From Paraktedonobacter sp035294465 (lineage in GTDB: Bacteria > Chloroflexota > Ktedonobacteria > Ktedonobacterales > Ktedonobacteraceae): DNA of 22,328 nucleotides. Of the stretch, positions 7,078-14,270 are shown piece after piece. Position 1 is the stretch's first letter, and every line of letters starts with the position of its first letter. The position numbers and the translations under genes are program-made. The stretch covers positions 1 through 22,328 of the forward strand of contig DATGKW010000066.1 in the NCBI GenBank assembly GCA_035294465.1. The letters run 5' to 3'. The notes beneath the pieces were generated by a model, which was not told the DNA's origin, did no database searches, and was given only the letters and a program-made list of their open reading frames with translations.

Positions 7078-8583
7078 TTATTTTCCCTCGTCCTGTATGT
7101 GTAGTATACGAAAGACCTTGAGGTCGAGCGAGGCCAGACAGCCCAGGCCAGTTGCGGCCAGGACCAGCGCGATCCAGAGATGGAAAAGGATGTACGCGGC
7201 GGCGACGCTTTCGCCGGGCAGGCGCAGCAGGCCGCTAAAGATCAACAGGCCCACAAGTTCGGCGCTGCCAAGCTGCCCTGGTGGCAGGGGGAGAATTGCG
7301 AAGATGCCACAAACGACGAGCGCGAAGAGCGCGGTCCCAAAGCCCAGAGAAAAACCAATTGTCCAAAAAGCCAGCAAAACGAAGAAAGTGTCACAGGCCA
7401 GGGCCGCACAGGTCAGCAGAACGGTGAGAAGAAAAATACCAGGATTTGCAGCTCCCACCAGAAGAGCATCAACGAAGCCAGTAATGAAGCTCTCGATCTT
7501 GCTACTGATCGTGCCAGGCAATGGCCAGAGAATCTTGCGCAGCAGGCTGAGAGCGAAATCGCGTCTCCAGACGCGCAGGCAGGTAAAAATAATCAGGGAC
7601 AGCAGAACCGCACAGCCCAGGGCGAACACGAGCCAGAGCTGGAGATTCATTGAGGCTCCCAGGATTGGCACCAGCGGGATAATGATCAGCGCAAGCAGAC
7701 AGTCCAGCGCTTTATCCATAGCCACGCTTGGCAGCGATTTGCTGATCGGGACATTGGCAATTTGCTTGAGCGCCAGACTTTTAGCCGCCTCACCGGCATG
7801 GATAGGCAGAAAGAAGTTCAAGAAGGTCGCTACATGGTAGAGCTTAATGACACTGAATGTCCAGAGATTACCGAAAGGGTCCAGAAAGAGCTTCCAGCGA
7901 AGCGCGCGGACGGTTCGCCCGACCAGATAAACAATGCCAGCAAATATGAGCAATGCGATACCCTGCGCTGTACCCAGATGCGTCCCCAGGATTGCCATTG
8001 CCCGCGATAGATTGACAAACGGCCAGGTGAGGAAGAACAGACCCAGGCCGATCAACGCGCCCAGCGACATTCTCAGGGCTATCGTGTTCAGGGCATTTTG
8101 CCAGGGCACCCGGAAGTGTTCGTCAGATCGTGGTGTGACCAGCGGCACAGCCTGGGGATATATGCGCCCAAACGGCTCACGTCCATAAAGGTTTTTAACG
8201 ATCAGCGGGCCGACTTGCTGGATGCCCAGCGGCCAGTAACCATCCTCGTCTGTTTCCACCAGGGGCTGCGTAGACGTACGCACCGGGCGCATCATGCCAC
8301 TGAGTTGTAACAAATGAGCAGTCTCGCGGTTTTCGGCTGGCGCGAGCTGGTTCCCCTGCTGAAAGATGGAAGGCAGATGCGCGCTCACTACCTTCTCGAC
8401 CGATGGCAATTGTGGTCTTGTAATGCTGGTTGGCTGATCCGCCGCTGCCCGTTGCGCTCTCAGGCTGCCGGTAGTGGATAGAGGGTCGATTACTTGCTCG
8501 GTCGGCTTCATTCCCACAAAACGCGTCCGGGCGAGGCGCGTACGCGTAAGAGATTTGGCCGGATCATCATGGTTGTTTTGCAT
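7078..8583 (-). CDS. Flippase-like membrane protein (lysylphosphatidylglycerol synthase TM domain, UPF0104/YbhN type)
   Basis: 501 residues. The first 160 or so are polar, Pro/Thr-rich and low in family resemblance, presumably a cytoplasmic tail. From about 165 there are eight or so membrane segments. Family marks are the RALRWKLFL loop (226-234), LPIHAGEAAKSLALKQ (259-274), and LPLPPGQLGSAELVG (431-445). The family is the membrane half of MprF and the stand-alone YbhN/AglD-like proteins, tied to movement or assembly of lipid-linked molecules; no aminoacyl-transferase domain is present here. The start has GAGG 5 nt upstream; an in-frame ATG at 8511 lacks a ribosome site. It is divergent from the kinase gene, sharing a 273-bp control region. 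The substrate is unknown and the long N-terminal tail is unusual. Confidence 0.88.
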   Translation of the reverse strand: MQNNHDDPAKSLTRTRLARTRFVGMKPTEQVIDPLSTTGSLRAQRAAADQPTSITRPQLPSVEKVVSAHLPSIFQQGNQLAPAENRETAHLLQLSGMMRPVRTSTQPLVETDEDGYWPLGIQQVGPLIVKNLYGREPFGRIYPQAVPLVTPRSDEHFRVPWQNALNTIALRMSLGALIGLGLFFLTWPFVNLSRAMAILGTHLGTAQGIALLIFAGIVYLVGRTVRALRWKLFLDPFGNLWTFSVIKLYHVATFLNFFLPIHAGEAAKSLALKQIANVPISKSLPSVAMDKALDCLLALIIIPLVPILGASMNLQLWLVFALGCAVLLSLIIFTCLRVWRRDFALSLLRKILWPLPGTISSKIESFITGFVDALLVGAANPGIFLLTVLLTCAALACDTFFVLLAFWTIGFSLGFGTALFALVVCGIFAILPLPPGQLGSAELVGLLIFSGLLRLPGESVAAAYILFHLWIALVLAATGLGCLASLDLKVFRILHIQDEGK

Positions 8584-8600
8584 ACGAACCTCGGAATAGA

Positions 8601-8629
8601 ACTATATATTTCCATCTCTACTTTATCAA
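8601..8629 (-). promoter_or_regulatory. Sigma-A promoter of the flippase-like gene
   Basis: On the minus strand TTGATA (8629-8624), a 17-bp spacer and TATAGT (8606-8601). The short leader then runs about 12 nt to the ATG at 8583. Confidence 0.7.
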
Positions 8630-8638
8630 CGAGCTATT

Positions 8639-8648
8639 ACAACGTTGT
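8639..8648. promoter_or_regulatory. Palindrome between divergent flippase and kinase genes
   Basis: ACAACGTTGT is a perfect 10-bp dyad, 10 bp upstream of the flippase -35 and 116 bp before the kinase -35. It is a possible operator; with only 10 bp, chance cannot be excluded. Confidence 0.25.
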
Positions 8649-8764
8649 TAACGCCTTTCTAGCAGTATATCCAAGTTCCCTTGCGCCCGTTGATTCACGC
8701 CTACCGGAGAGCCAGTCCAAAGAAGAACAACTTTGACATTGCCCTGTTGGAGAGGCGCCGGGAA

Positions 8765-8793
8765 TTGGCAAGGATAGAGATGCATGGTATACT
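8765..8793 (+). promoter_or_regulatory. Sigma-A promoter of the kinase gene
   Basis: TTGGCA (8765-8770), a 17-bp spacer and TATACT (8788-8793), 63 bp before the kinase start codon. Each box is one base off consensus. Confidence 0.72.
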
Positions 8794-8856
8794 TGCCAGC
8801 ATACATGTTTCTAGGAGTCTCATTCTTCGCAATGAGAGAACTATAAGGATGCTGCA

Positions 8857-10806
8857 ATGCCTGGACTGGAAGGAACTTCTCTTGGTCGCTACCGCCTGCA
8901 ACGACGCCTGGGCCGGGGAGGTATGGCGGAAGTGTATCTGGCTCTCGATGAGCGGATACACCGCGAGGTCGCCATTAAGGTCGTGAACTCTTCTCAGGCC
9001 GAGTTTGCCGAGCGCTTTTCCCGCGAGGCGCAGGCTATGGGCAATCTCCATCACGATCACCTGCTGGCTGCCTACGATTATGGTGAGCAGGAGCCGTGGC
9101 ATTACCTGGTCATGCCCTATATCGAGCACGGTACGCTGAGTGACCTGCTCAAGCGCGCGCACCTGAGCCTGGAGCATGCCGGGGAGATCCTTCAGCAGGT
9201 CGCCGAGGCTTTGCAGTACGCCCATCAGCACGGCTTGATCCACCGGGATATTAAACCATCGAATATTCTGATGCGCGATGATCACTACGCCTATCTGGCC
9301 GATTTTGGCCTGGCACGCGCGCTGGAGGGTAGCGCCGATCTGACCCAGACAGGCACGCTGCTGGGTACACCAGAGTACATGGCGCCGGAACTGGCCGAGG
9401 GTCCGGCGGGAAAAAGTAGCGATATCTATGCTCTGGCGGTTGTGCTTTACCAGATGATCAGCGGGCGCGTGCCCTTTCACGGCGATACCGCCATCTCAAC
9501 CTTCTGGAAGCAGATGCGCGAGGAGCCGCAAATTCCTTCGCAATTCAATCCAAGCATCTCTGCTGCGGTCGACCGCGTCCTGCTGCGCGCTCTGGAGAAA
9601 GATCCGGTCCTGCGCTATCCTACGCCGGTGGCGCTTTCTCAGGCATATCAGCAAGCTCTGCGAGAACTGGATGAGATGCCTTCGCTTTATGATACAGAAA
9701 TGGTAGACAGCACGCCGGAAGAGGTGGTCAAACCCGCGCCGGTCTCACCTGCCGCGCCCGTCCTCAGCCCTCCCCGTGCCGAGCGGGCGCCGTCTGATCC
9801 TGAGAAACCACGACAGGCGGAGAAGCTTTTTCTGCCCGCCGATCCGGTTCCGCAAATTCTACCAGATGCCAGGCGCGCATATATCCCTGTTCCCCCTCCG
9901 CCAGTGCAAACCTTTGAGGAGACAACTGACGGGCTGGCACCGGGGATTAGTACGCCTCCTTACAGACTGCGAGTGCGTCGCCGCAGGCGGAGAGGTAACC
10001 GGACGCTCATCGGGTTTATCATGGGCATTATCTTTCTGCTCATTGTCAGCGGTGTCCTGACCTATCTGACGCTCTCAACGCGCCAGCAGCAGGGCGTCAC
10101 GGCCACGGCCACGGCAAAGGCCAACGCGACAAACAGCGCGATTACCAGTGCAACCCAGCAGGTTGTCGCGACTCAACAGGCGGCCACCGCCATAGCTGCG
10201 GCTGCTACAGCGCGGGCACAGGCTACAGTACAAAGTGCAGGAGCCACCGCCACGGCAGTCACCAGCCGCGCACCCGTGCTAAGTGATCCGCTGAGTGGCC
10301 AGGATAGCAACAATTGGGCCGACGACGGAATCTCCTGCGCTTTCCAGAATAACGCCTATTTTGTCACTGCCAGCGGCACAAACACGCTGCAACCCTGTAT
10401 CTCCAGCAGTTTGCAATACAGCAACGCAGCCTTTCAGATCAACGTAACGCTGATTTCGGCCGCGGATGCCGGCCTGATCTTCCGCGCCAGTTCGGACGGC
10501 AGCCGGTTCTACGACTTCGAGATTACCAATCAAGGCCAGTTTTATTTACGCTACCGCAACAATGGCGCGTACACCTTCCTGATCCAGAACACACCCAGCA
10601 GCTCCATCAAGGGAGCAGGCGAGCAGAACACCCTGCTGGTCATCGCCAATGGTTCTACCTTCCAGCTTTTTATCAACGGCACCTTTGTCGGCCAGACTCA
10701 GGATAGCACCTTCAGTAGCGGTCAGCTTGGTGTTGCCACCGGCACACTTTCGTCTGACCACGGAGACGCGAGCTTCGCTAATTTGACCATTTACTCGATT
10801 AGTTGA
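8857..10806 (+). CDS. PknB-like membrane Ser/Thr protein kinase with extracytoplasmic LamG-like domain
   Basis: 649 residues, single-pass. Residues 11-270 are a eukaryotic-type kinase, complete in key residues: loop GRGGMAEV (19-26), Lys41, Glu57, HRD 129-131 with Lys133 and Asn136, DFG 149-151, APE 176-178. The Thr-rich activation segment fits autophosphorylation. A Pro-rich linker (285-370) and an Arg run (372-379) precede one membrane helix (383-407). Outside lies a Thr/Ala/Gln-rich spacer (410-470), then a beta domain (473-649) with GLIFRASSDGSRFYDFEI and LLVIANGSTFQLFINGTFV, like laminin-G/concanavalin folds that bind sugars. A role sensing wall or extracellular glycan is inference; PASTA repeats are absent. 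The ribosome site AGGA lies 7 nt before the start. The 3' end overlaps the decayed hicB on the other strand. Confidence 0.93.
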   Translation: MPGLEGTSLGRYRLQRRLGRGGMAEVYLALDERIHREVAIKVVNSSQAEFAERFSREAQAMGNLHHDHLLAAYDYGEQEPWHYLVMPYIEHGTLSDLLKRAHLSLEHAGEILQQVAEALQYAHQHGLIHRDIKPSNILMRDDHYAYLADFGLARALEGSADLTQTGTLLGTPEYMAPELAEGPAGKSSDIYALAVVLYQMISGRVPFHGDTAISTFWKQMREEPQIPSQFNPSISAAVDRVLLRALEKDPVLRYPTPVALSQAYQQALRELDEMPSLYDTEMVDSTPEEVVKPAPVSPAAPVLSPPRAERAPSDPEKPRQAEKLFLPADPVPQILPDARRAYIPVPPPPVQTFEETTDGLAPGISTPPYRLRVRRRRRRGNRTLIGFIMGIIFLLIVSGVLTYLTLSTRQQQGVTATATAKANATNSAITSATQQVVATQQAATAIAAAATARAQATVQSAGATATAVTSRAPVLSDPLSGQDSNNWADDGISCAFQNNAYFVTASGTNTLQPCISSSLQYSNAAFQINVTLISAADAGLIFRASSDGSRFYDFEITNQGQFYLRYRNNGAYTFLIQNTPSSSIKGAGEQNTLLVIANGSTFQLFINGTFVGQTQDSTFSSGQLGVATGTLSSDHGDASFANLTIYSIS

Positions 10807-10983
10807 AGGCGAAGGGGAAGAGGGATAGCGTTGCCATGAGCCTGAGCATCTTCGATCTAGAGTTCGGTGACCTCCTGCGCATTCTTCAATGCTTCCTCAC
10901 AAGTAGCTCCATGCCTTTTGCATGCGGACAATTCTATCTGGAACCGTGATAAGAAACGCCTGGTCGCGTTTACTCCACACCGT
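10791..10983 (-). pseudogene. hicB: Decayed HicB-family antitoxin
   Basis: Read on the minus strand, 10983-10936 gives STVWSKRDQAFLITVPD. After a shift of one base at about 10937 the reading continues IELSACKRHGATCEEALK, then NAQEVTEL, a TAG stop at 10859-10857, then IEDAQAHGNAIPLP to a TAA at 10793-10791. HicB antitoxins run W(S)xxDQAFxxxVPELPGCxTHGxTYEEALxNAQEVIELWIExA..G.PIP, so the order of blocks matches across the shift and the stop replaces the usual Trp (TGG to TAG). No start codon with a ribosome site and no hicA toxin are visible. The last 16 bp overlap the kinase 3' end. The alignment is from memory of the family; the frameshift could in principle be a sequencing error, the stop less so. 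Confidence 0.72.
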
Positions 10984-11029
10984 ACTCTTTCTCCTGAGTA
11001 GATAAGCGGGTGTCCTGTGGAAAAACTGA

Positions 11030-11074
11030 GAATCTACAGATTTTTTCCTATTCTCTAGAGATTTTCGTAGATTC
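11030..11074. repeat. Inverted repeat just upstream of the hemE promoter
   Basis: GAATCTAC (11030-11037) and GTAGATTC (11067-11074) are perfect 8-bp arms around 29 nt that include the palindrome CTCTAGAG. The right arm ends two bases before the hemE -35 box. It is a candidate operator or a relic of the hicB locus. Confidence 0.4.
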
Positions 11075-11076
11075 CC

Positions 11077-11106
11077 TTGCCACATGGACTGTTGTCGCGC
11101 TATGAT
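11077..11106 (+). promoter_or_regulatory. Sigma-A promoter for hemE-hemH
   Basis: TTGCCA (11077-11082), an 18-bp spacer and TATGAT (11101-11106). Transcription would begin near 11113, giving a leader of about 70 nt. Confidence 0.68.
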
Positions 11107-11183
11107 ATGCAAAGCAACCTTCATACCCTGGTTCAACTTTAGGAGGAATCGGGAAGCGCATTTTTGAGTAAAATAGGAAAGTT

Positions 11184-12254
11184 ATGTCACAAGATACATC
11201 TTCAAGCGTTCTGCCTGCTCATTCGGGCGTGGCGCGTTTTATGGACGCTTGCCATCACCGCCAGCCAGACGCGACTCCTGTCTGGTTTATGCGCCAGGCC
11301 GGACGCTGCCTGGCCGAGTATCGCGAATTGCGCAAACGCTATGACATTTTGACGATGGCCCGCACGCCTGAACTCTGCGCGCAGGTCACGATGATGCCCG
11401 TGAAGGAGTTTGGCGTGGATGGGGCCGTGCTTTACGCCGATATCATGTTGCCACTGGAGGGTGCGGGCGTTTCGCTGGAGATCGAGCCGGAGGTCGGCCC
11501 GATTATCTATAATCCTATCCGCAGCATGCAGGATGTCGAGAAGCTGCGCGTCCTGGAGGCTGAGGAAGCCACTCCTTATGTGATGGAGGCTATTCGCCTG
11601 GTACGCCGCGAACTGGATGGCAAGCAAGCTGTGATTGGTTTCTCCGGTGCTCCCTTTACCCTGGCTTGCTATCTGATCGAGGGTCGTCCCTCGCGCGATT
11701 ACGGTATCGCCAAGTCGCTGATGTATGGCCGGCCGGAGATCTGGCACGCACTGATGGAGAAGCTGACCGAGATTACTATTCGCTACCTGGTGGCGCAGGC
11801 GCGGGCCGGAGTGAATGTCATCCAGCTCTTCGATAGCTGGGTGGGTGCGCTGAGTCCCAGCGTGTACCGTCGCTTCGTATTTCCTTACACACAGCGCATC
11901 TTCCAGGCGATCAAAGAGACCGGCACGCCTTCGATCCACTTTGGCACCAGCACGGGCACGCTGCTGGAAACGATGGCCGAGGCGGGCGGAGACATTATCT
12001 GCGTTGATTGGCGCTTCGATCTGGACGACGCCTGGAAACGCATCGGCTATGAGCGCGGGATTCAAGGCAATCTTGACCCGACTCTCCTGCTCGCGCCCTG
12101 GGAGACGATTGAAGAAGGTGTGAGGGATATATTGCGCCGTGCGGAGAATCGCCCCGGCCATATCTTCAATCTTGGCCACGGCGTGCTGGCTCCCACGGAC
12201 CCGGAAATGTTGAAGCGAGTGGTTGAGACGGTACATACGCTTTCTGCGCGCTAG
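11184..12254 (+). CDS. hemE: Uroporphyrinogen decarboxylase
   Basis: Removes four acetate carboxyls from uroporphyrinogen III to give coproporphyrinogen III in haem synthesis; a cofactor-free cytoplasmic TIM barrel. The 356-residue protein has the signature PVWFMRQAGR (32-41), placing Arg37 and Arg41, and Asp86 in LYADIMLPLEG, at the same numbers as the human enzyme. GFSGAPFTLACYLIEG and the C-terminal NLGHGVLAPTDPE are also typical. The ATG at 11184 is served by AGGA (11174-11177), 6 nt upstream; a TTG at 11164 opens a different short frame. It is followed after 18 bp by the ferrochelatase gene, so the two form a haem operon; the remaining haem genes are not in this window. Confidence 0.97.
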   Translation: MSQDTSSSVLPAHSGVARFMDACHHRQPDATPVWFMRQAGRCLAEYRELRKRYDILTMARTPELCAQVTMMPVKEFGVDGAVLYADIMLPLEGAGVSLEIEPEVGPIIYNPIRSMQDVEKLRVLEAEEATPYVMEAIRLVRRELDGKQAVIGFSGAPFTLACYLIEGRPSRDYGIAKSLMYGRPEIWHALMEKLTEITIRYLVAQARAGVNVIQLFDSWVGALSPSVYRRFVFPYTQRIFQAIKETGTPSIHFGTSTGTLLETMAEAGGDIICVDWRFDLDDAWKRIGYERGIQGNLDPTLLLAPWETIEEGVRDILRRAENRPGHIFNLGHGVLAPTDPEMLKRVVETVHTLSAR

Positions 12255-12272
12255 CCTTAAAAGGAGAAGAGT

Positions 12273-13205
12273 ATGTCTACTGACCGTGTCGGCGTGTTGC
12301 TAATGACCTATGGCTCGCCGGCCACCCTGGATGATATGCCGGCTTACCTGCAAAATGTACGCGGGGGGCGCACACCAGACGAGGATTTAATCAAAGAGTT
12401 TCGCCGCCGCTACCAGCTAATCGGCGGCTCGCCGCTCCTGCCCATTACGCGCGAACAGGCTGCGGCCTTGCAGGAGGAACTGAACGCGCAGCATCCCCAT
12501 GGCCCGCGCTTCCATGTGATGGTCGGGATGCGTTTCGCGCCTCCCTTTATCGCCGATGTTGTGTCGGAAGTTGCGGCGGGCACGCACAAGCTGATCGGTA
12601 TCATTATGTCGCCACAGTACTCGCCAATTATCATGAGCGGCTACGTGCGCGCCCTGGAAGACGCCGTGGCTAATCTTGGGCGCGACGACCTGGAACTCAA
12701 GATTGCCGAAGACTGGCACTTGCAGCCCTACTTCCTGCAAGCTGTGGCCGAACGTTTGCTGCAAGCGCTGAGTAAGATGCCAGAAGATGTGCGCGAGCGT
12801 GTGCCGATCTTGCTAAGCGCCCACAGCATGCCTAAGCGCGTGGTGGAGAATGAGCCGGATTATATCAACGCGCTCAAAGAGACCGCCGCAGCCATTGCCA
12901 GACTGGCCGGCCTCCCAGATGAGCGCTGGTCGTTCTGCTATCAAAGCGCCGGTCATACGCCAGAAGAATGGCTCAAGCCTGACTTCGCGGATATCATGCC
13001 TGAACTCAAGGCTGCCGGCCATACCCACGTGCTAATCGCGCCCGTGCAATTCCTCGCCGATCATCTGGAGATCCTCTATGATATCGAGATTGGCGCCCGC
13101 GAGCAGGCCGAAGAGCAAGGTATTGTCTTCGCCCGCACTGAATCGCTCAACACCTCGCCGCTCTTTATCAAGGCGCTGGCGGAAGTCGTGAAAGAGCAGC
13201 TCTAG
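12273..13205 (+). CDS. hemH: Ferrochelatase, probably coproporphyrin type
   Basis: Inserts ferrous iron into a porphyrin. The 310-residue protein has catalytic His184 in LLSAHSMPKRV and Glu266 in FLADHLEILYDIE. Near the N-terminus it reads LLMTYGSP with Tyr13, the position that contacts iron in Bacillus subtilis coproporphyrin ferrochelatase, where protoporphyrin enzymes carry another residue. The block CYQSAGHTPEEWLKPD also resembles the Gram-positive type. By inference, haem is made here by the coproporphyrin-dependent route, in which a HemQ decarboxylase is needed elsewhere. There is no transmembrane tail or 2Fe-2S cluster Cys set. The ribosome site is AAAGGAG, 8 nt before the ATG, directly behind hemE. 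The symbol cpfC would apply if the coproporphyrin role is right. Confidence 0.95.
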   Translation: MSTDRVGVLLMTYGSPATLDDMPAYLQNVRGGRTPDEDLIKEFRRRYQLIGGSPLLPITREQAAALQEELNAQHPHGPRFHVMVGMRFAPPFIADVVSEVAAGTHKLIGIIMSPQYSPIIMSGYVRALEDAVANLGRDDLELKIAEDWHLQPYFLQAVAERLLQALSKMPEDVRERVPILLSAHSMPKRVVENEPDYINALKETAAAIARLAGLPDERWSFCYQSAGHTPEEWLKPDFADIMPELKAAGHTHVLIAPVQFLADHLEILYDIEIGAREQAEEQGIVFARTESLNTSPLFIKALAEVVKEQL

Positions 13206-13446
13206 GTAAAGCCAGAGCTACGGGGCAGGCTGTTTGCGCCGTTGGAATGCTCAGCAGGTGATAACCCCGCCTGCTGCTCGGCGGCGCGAGGGCGAGTGAG
13301 TTGTCGACCGGAGTCGGCGCTGATTCGCCTGGACAGGGGAGAAATCTGGGGCCCGCTGGTAGCGTGAAGGGAAAAAAGCTGGTCACGAGTAGTTGATTGA
13401 GCGCTTGCAGTGGAACAATCACACGCGTCTGATCAATTGCTCCTGA
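13206..13446. other. Convergent gap between hemH and the Rieske gene
   Basis: 241 bp between two stop codons facing each other. I see no convincing terminator hairpin, RNA or gene. A pair of TGATCA sites (13432 and 13444) is the only short symmetry noted. Confidence 0.5.
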
Positions 13447-14256
13447 TCACCATCTGCCCGCGGGCATACGCACCTTTATTTGCCCGCTGCTATCATCTAC
13501 GCTCACTTCCAGGCGCGGCAGAGGGTTGAGGTAAACCAGCGCGGATGCAGTGGTATCGATTCCGCCATCTTCCGTGAAGATGCCTCCATGACAGGGGCAG
13601 TGAAATTTGCGATCAGAGCCAGACCACTGGACAATGCAGCCCATATGCGTGCAGGCCGCCGATACGGCGATAATCTTGCCCTTTTCAGCAGGATTGTCTG
13701 TGCCATCGTTGCGCACTACATAGCCGGTCAGGCTGGTAGAACCATCAGGGTTTACCGTCCTGAATTTCACTGCCTGATTACCTACTTGAGCAACCGTAGT
13801 CACAACAAACCATTCCCTGGGCGATGAGACCTTGATCGTTACGTCCTGGCTTCCCTCATTCTGCATGGCCTGCTCTACCATGTATTCTGCGCTCGCTCCG
13901 ACCGCCAGGGAAGCCGCCGCAGTGGCACCACCGGTCAGCAGGAGACGCCGCGAAAGACGTCGTGGACGAGGCGCAGGTGGAGCAAGCTGGAGGGGTGGAG
14001 TGTGTGTCTGCTGGCCATCTTTTTGCCTGCTCTGGAGTTCAGCTTCGAGACGCTCGCGCAGTTGCTCGACAAACTGGGGAGTCGGCTCATCGGCACCTGG
14101 GGTAGCCGAGTGGAACAACATGGCCATGCGGTAGACACGAGCCTGCGCAGGCGTCAGGTCTTGCGGAGGAGAGACCGCCTGTCCAGCCTGGAGTCCCTCG
14201 ATGAAACGCTCCAGTTCCAGATAATCTTCAAAACGTTCCTGGTCATCGCCTGGCAT
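13447..14256 (-). CDS. Membrane-anchored Rieske 2Fe-2S protein in an anti-sigma position
   Basis: 269 residues. The C-terminal Rieske domain has CTHMGC (Cys202, His204, Cys207) and CPCHGG (Cys220, Cys222, His223): cluster ligands Cys202, His204, Cys220, His223, with Cys207/Cys222 for the disulfide of high-potential types. Before it is one membrane or Tat-type segment (SRRLLLTGG, 102-110, then an Ala-rich stretch to about 124). The first 100 residues are acidic, helical and Pro-rich, with EDYLELERFIEGLQ and QFVEQLRERLEAEL, which is not a Rieske feature. It starts 14 bp after the ECF sigma gene, and its GGAGAAG ribosome site overlaps that stop codon. No cytochrome b or quinol-oxidase gene is near. 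It may be a respiratory subunit, but the context suggests a redox-sensing partner of the sigma factor; that is inference. Confidence 0.9.
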   Translation of the reverse strand: MPGDDQERFEDYLELERFIEGLQAGQAVSPPQDLTPAQARVYRMAMLFHSATPGADEPTPQFVEQLRERLEAELQSRQKDGQQTHTPPLQLAPPAPRPRRLSRRLLLTGGATAAASLAVGASAEYMVEQAMQNEGSQDVTIKVSSPREWFVVTTVAQVGNQAVKFRTVNPDGSTSLTGYVVRNDGTDNPAEKGKIIAVSAACTHMGCIVQWSGSDRKFHCPCHGGIFTEDGGIDTTASALVYLNPLPRLEVSVDDSSGQIKVRMPAGRW

Positions 14257-14270
14257 AGCTTTTGCTTCTC

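Larger units (their letters stand above)
10807..11183. other. 377-bp intergenic region between kinase and hemE
   Basis: It holds the hicB fossil (minus strand), an AT-rich inverted repeat at 11030-11074, and the hemE promoter at 11077-11106. An AGGAGG at 11141-11146 is about 37 nt before the hemE ATG, too far to serve it. A 37-codon plus-strand frame from 10837 lies antisense to the hicB remnant and is not supported. Confidence 0.6.

Noticed and set aside
7097..7840. A 247-codon plus-strand frame rich in Arg/Lys/Ser within the flippase-like gene
   Set aside because: The minus-strand protein has clear membrane segments and family motifs; the plus frame is a shadow with skewed composition.
8701..9480. 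A 259-codon minus-strand frame over the kinase N-terminus
   Set aside because: It lies opposite the invariant kinase motifs and its control region, and has no recognisable domain.
10897..11136. A 79-codon minus-strand frame as a real gene
   Set aside because: Only its last part resembles HicB and it then leaves the HicB frame, so it is better explained as part of the decayed antitoxin.
11164..11352. TTG start upstream of hemE as a small leader gene
   Set aside because: The AGGAGG is 17 nt away and the frame overlaps hemE out of register with no protein features.
11202..12236. A 344-codon open frame on the minus strand, antisense to hemE
   Set aside because: The plus-strand UroD motifs are decisive; the antisense frame has no family features and is a by-product of codon usage.
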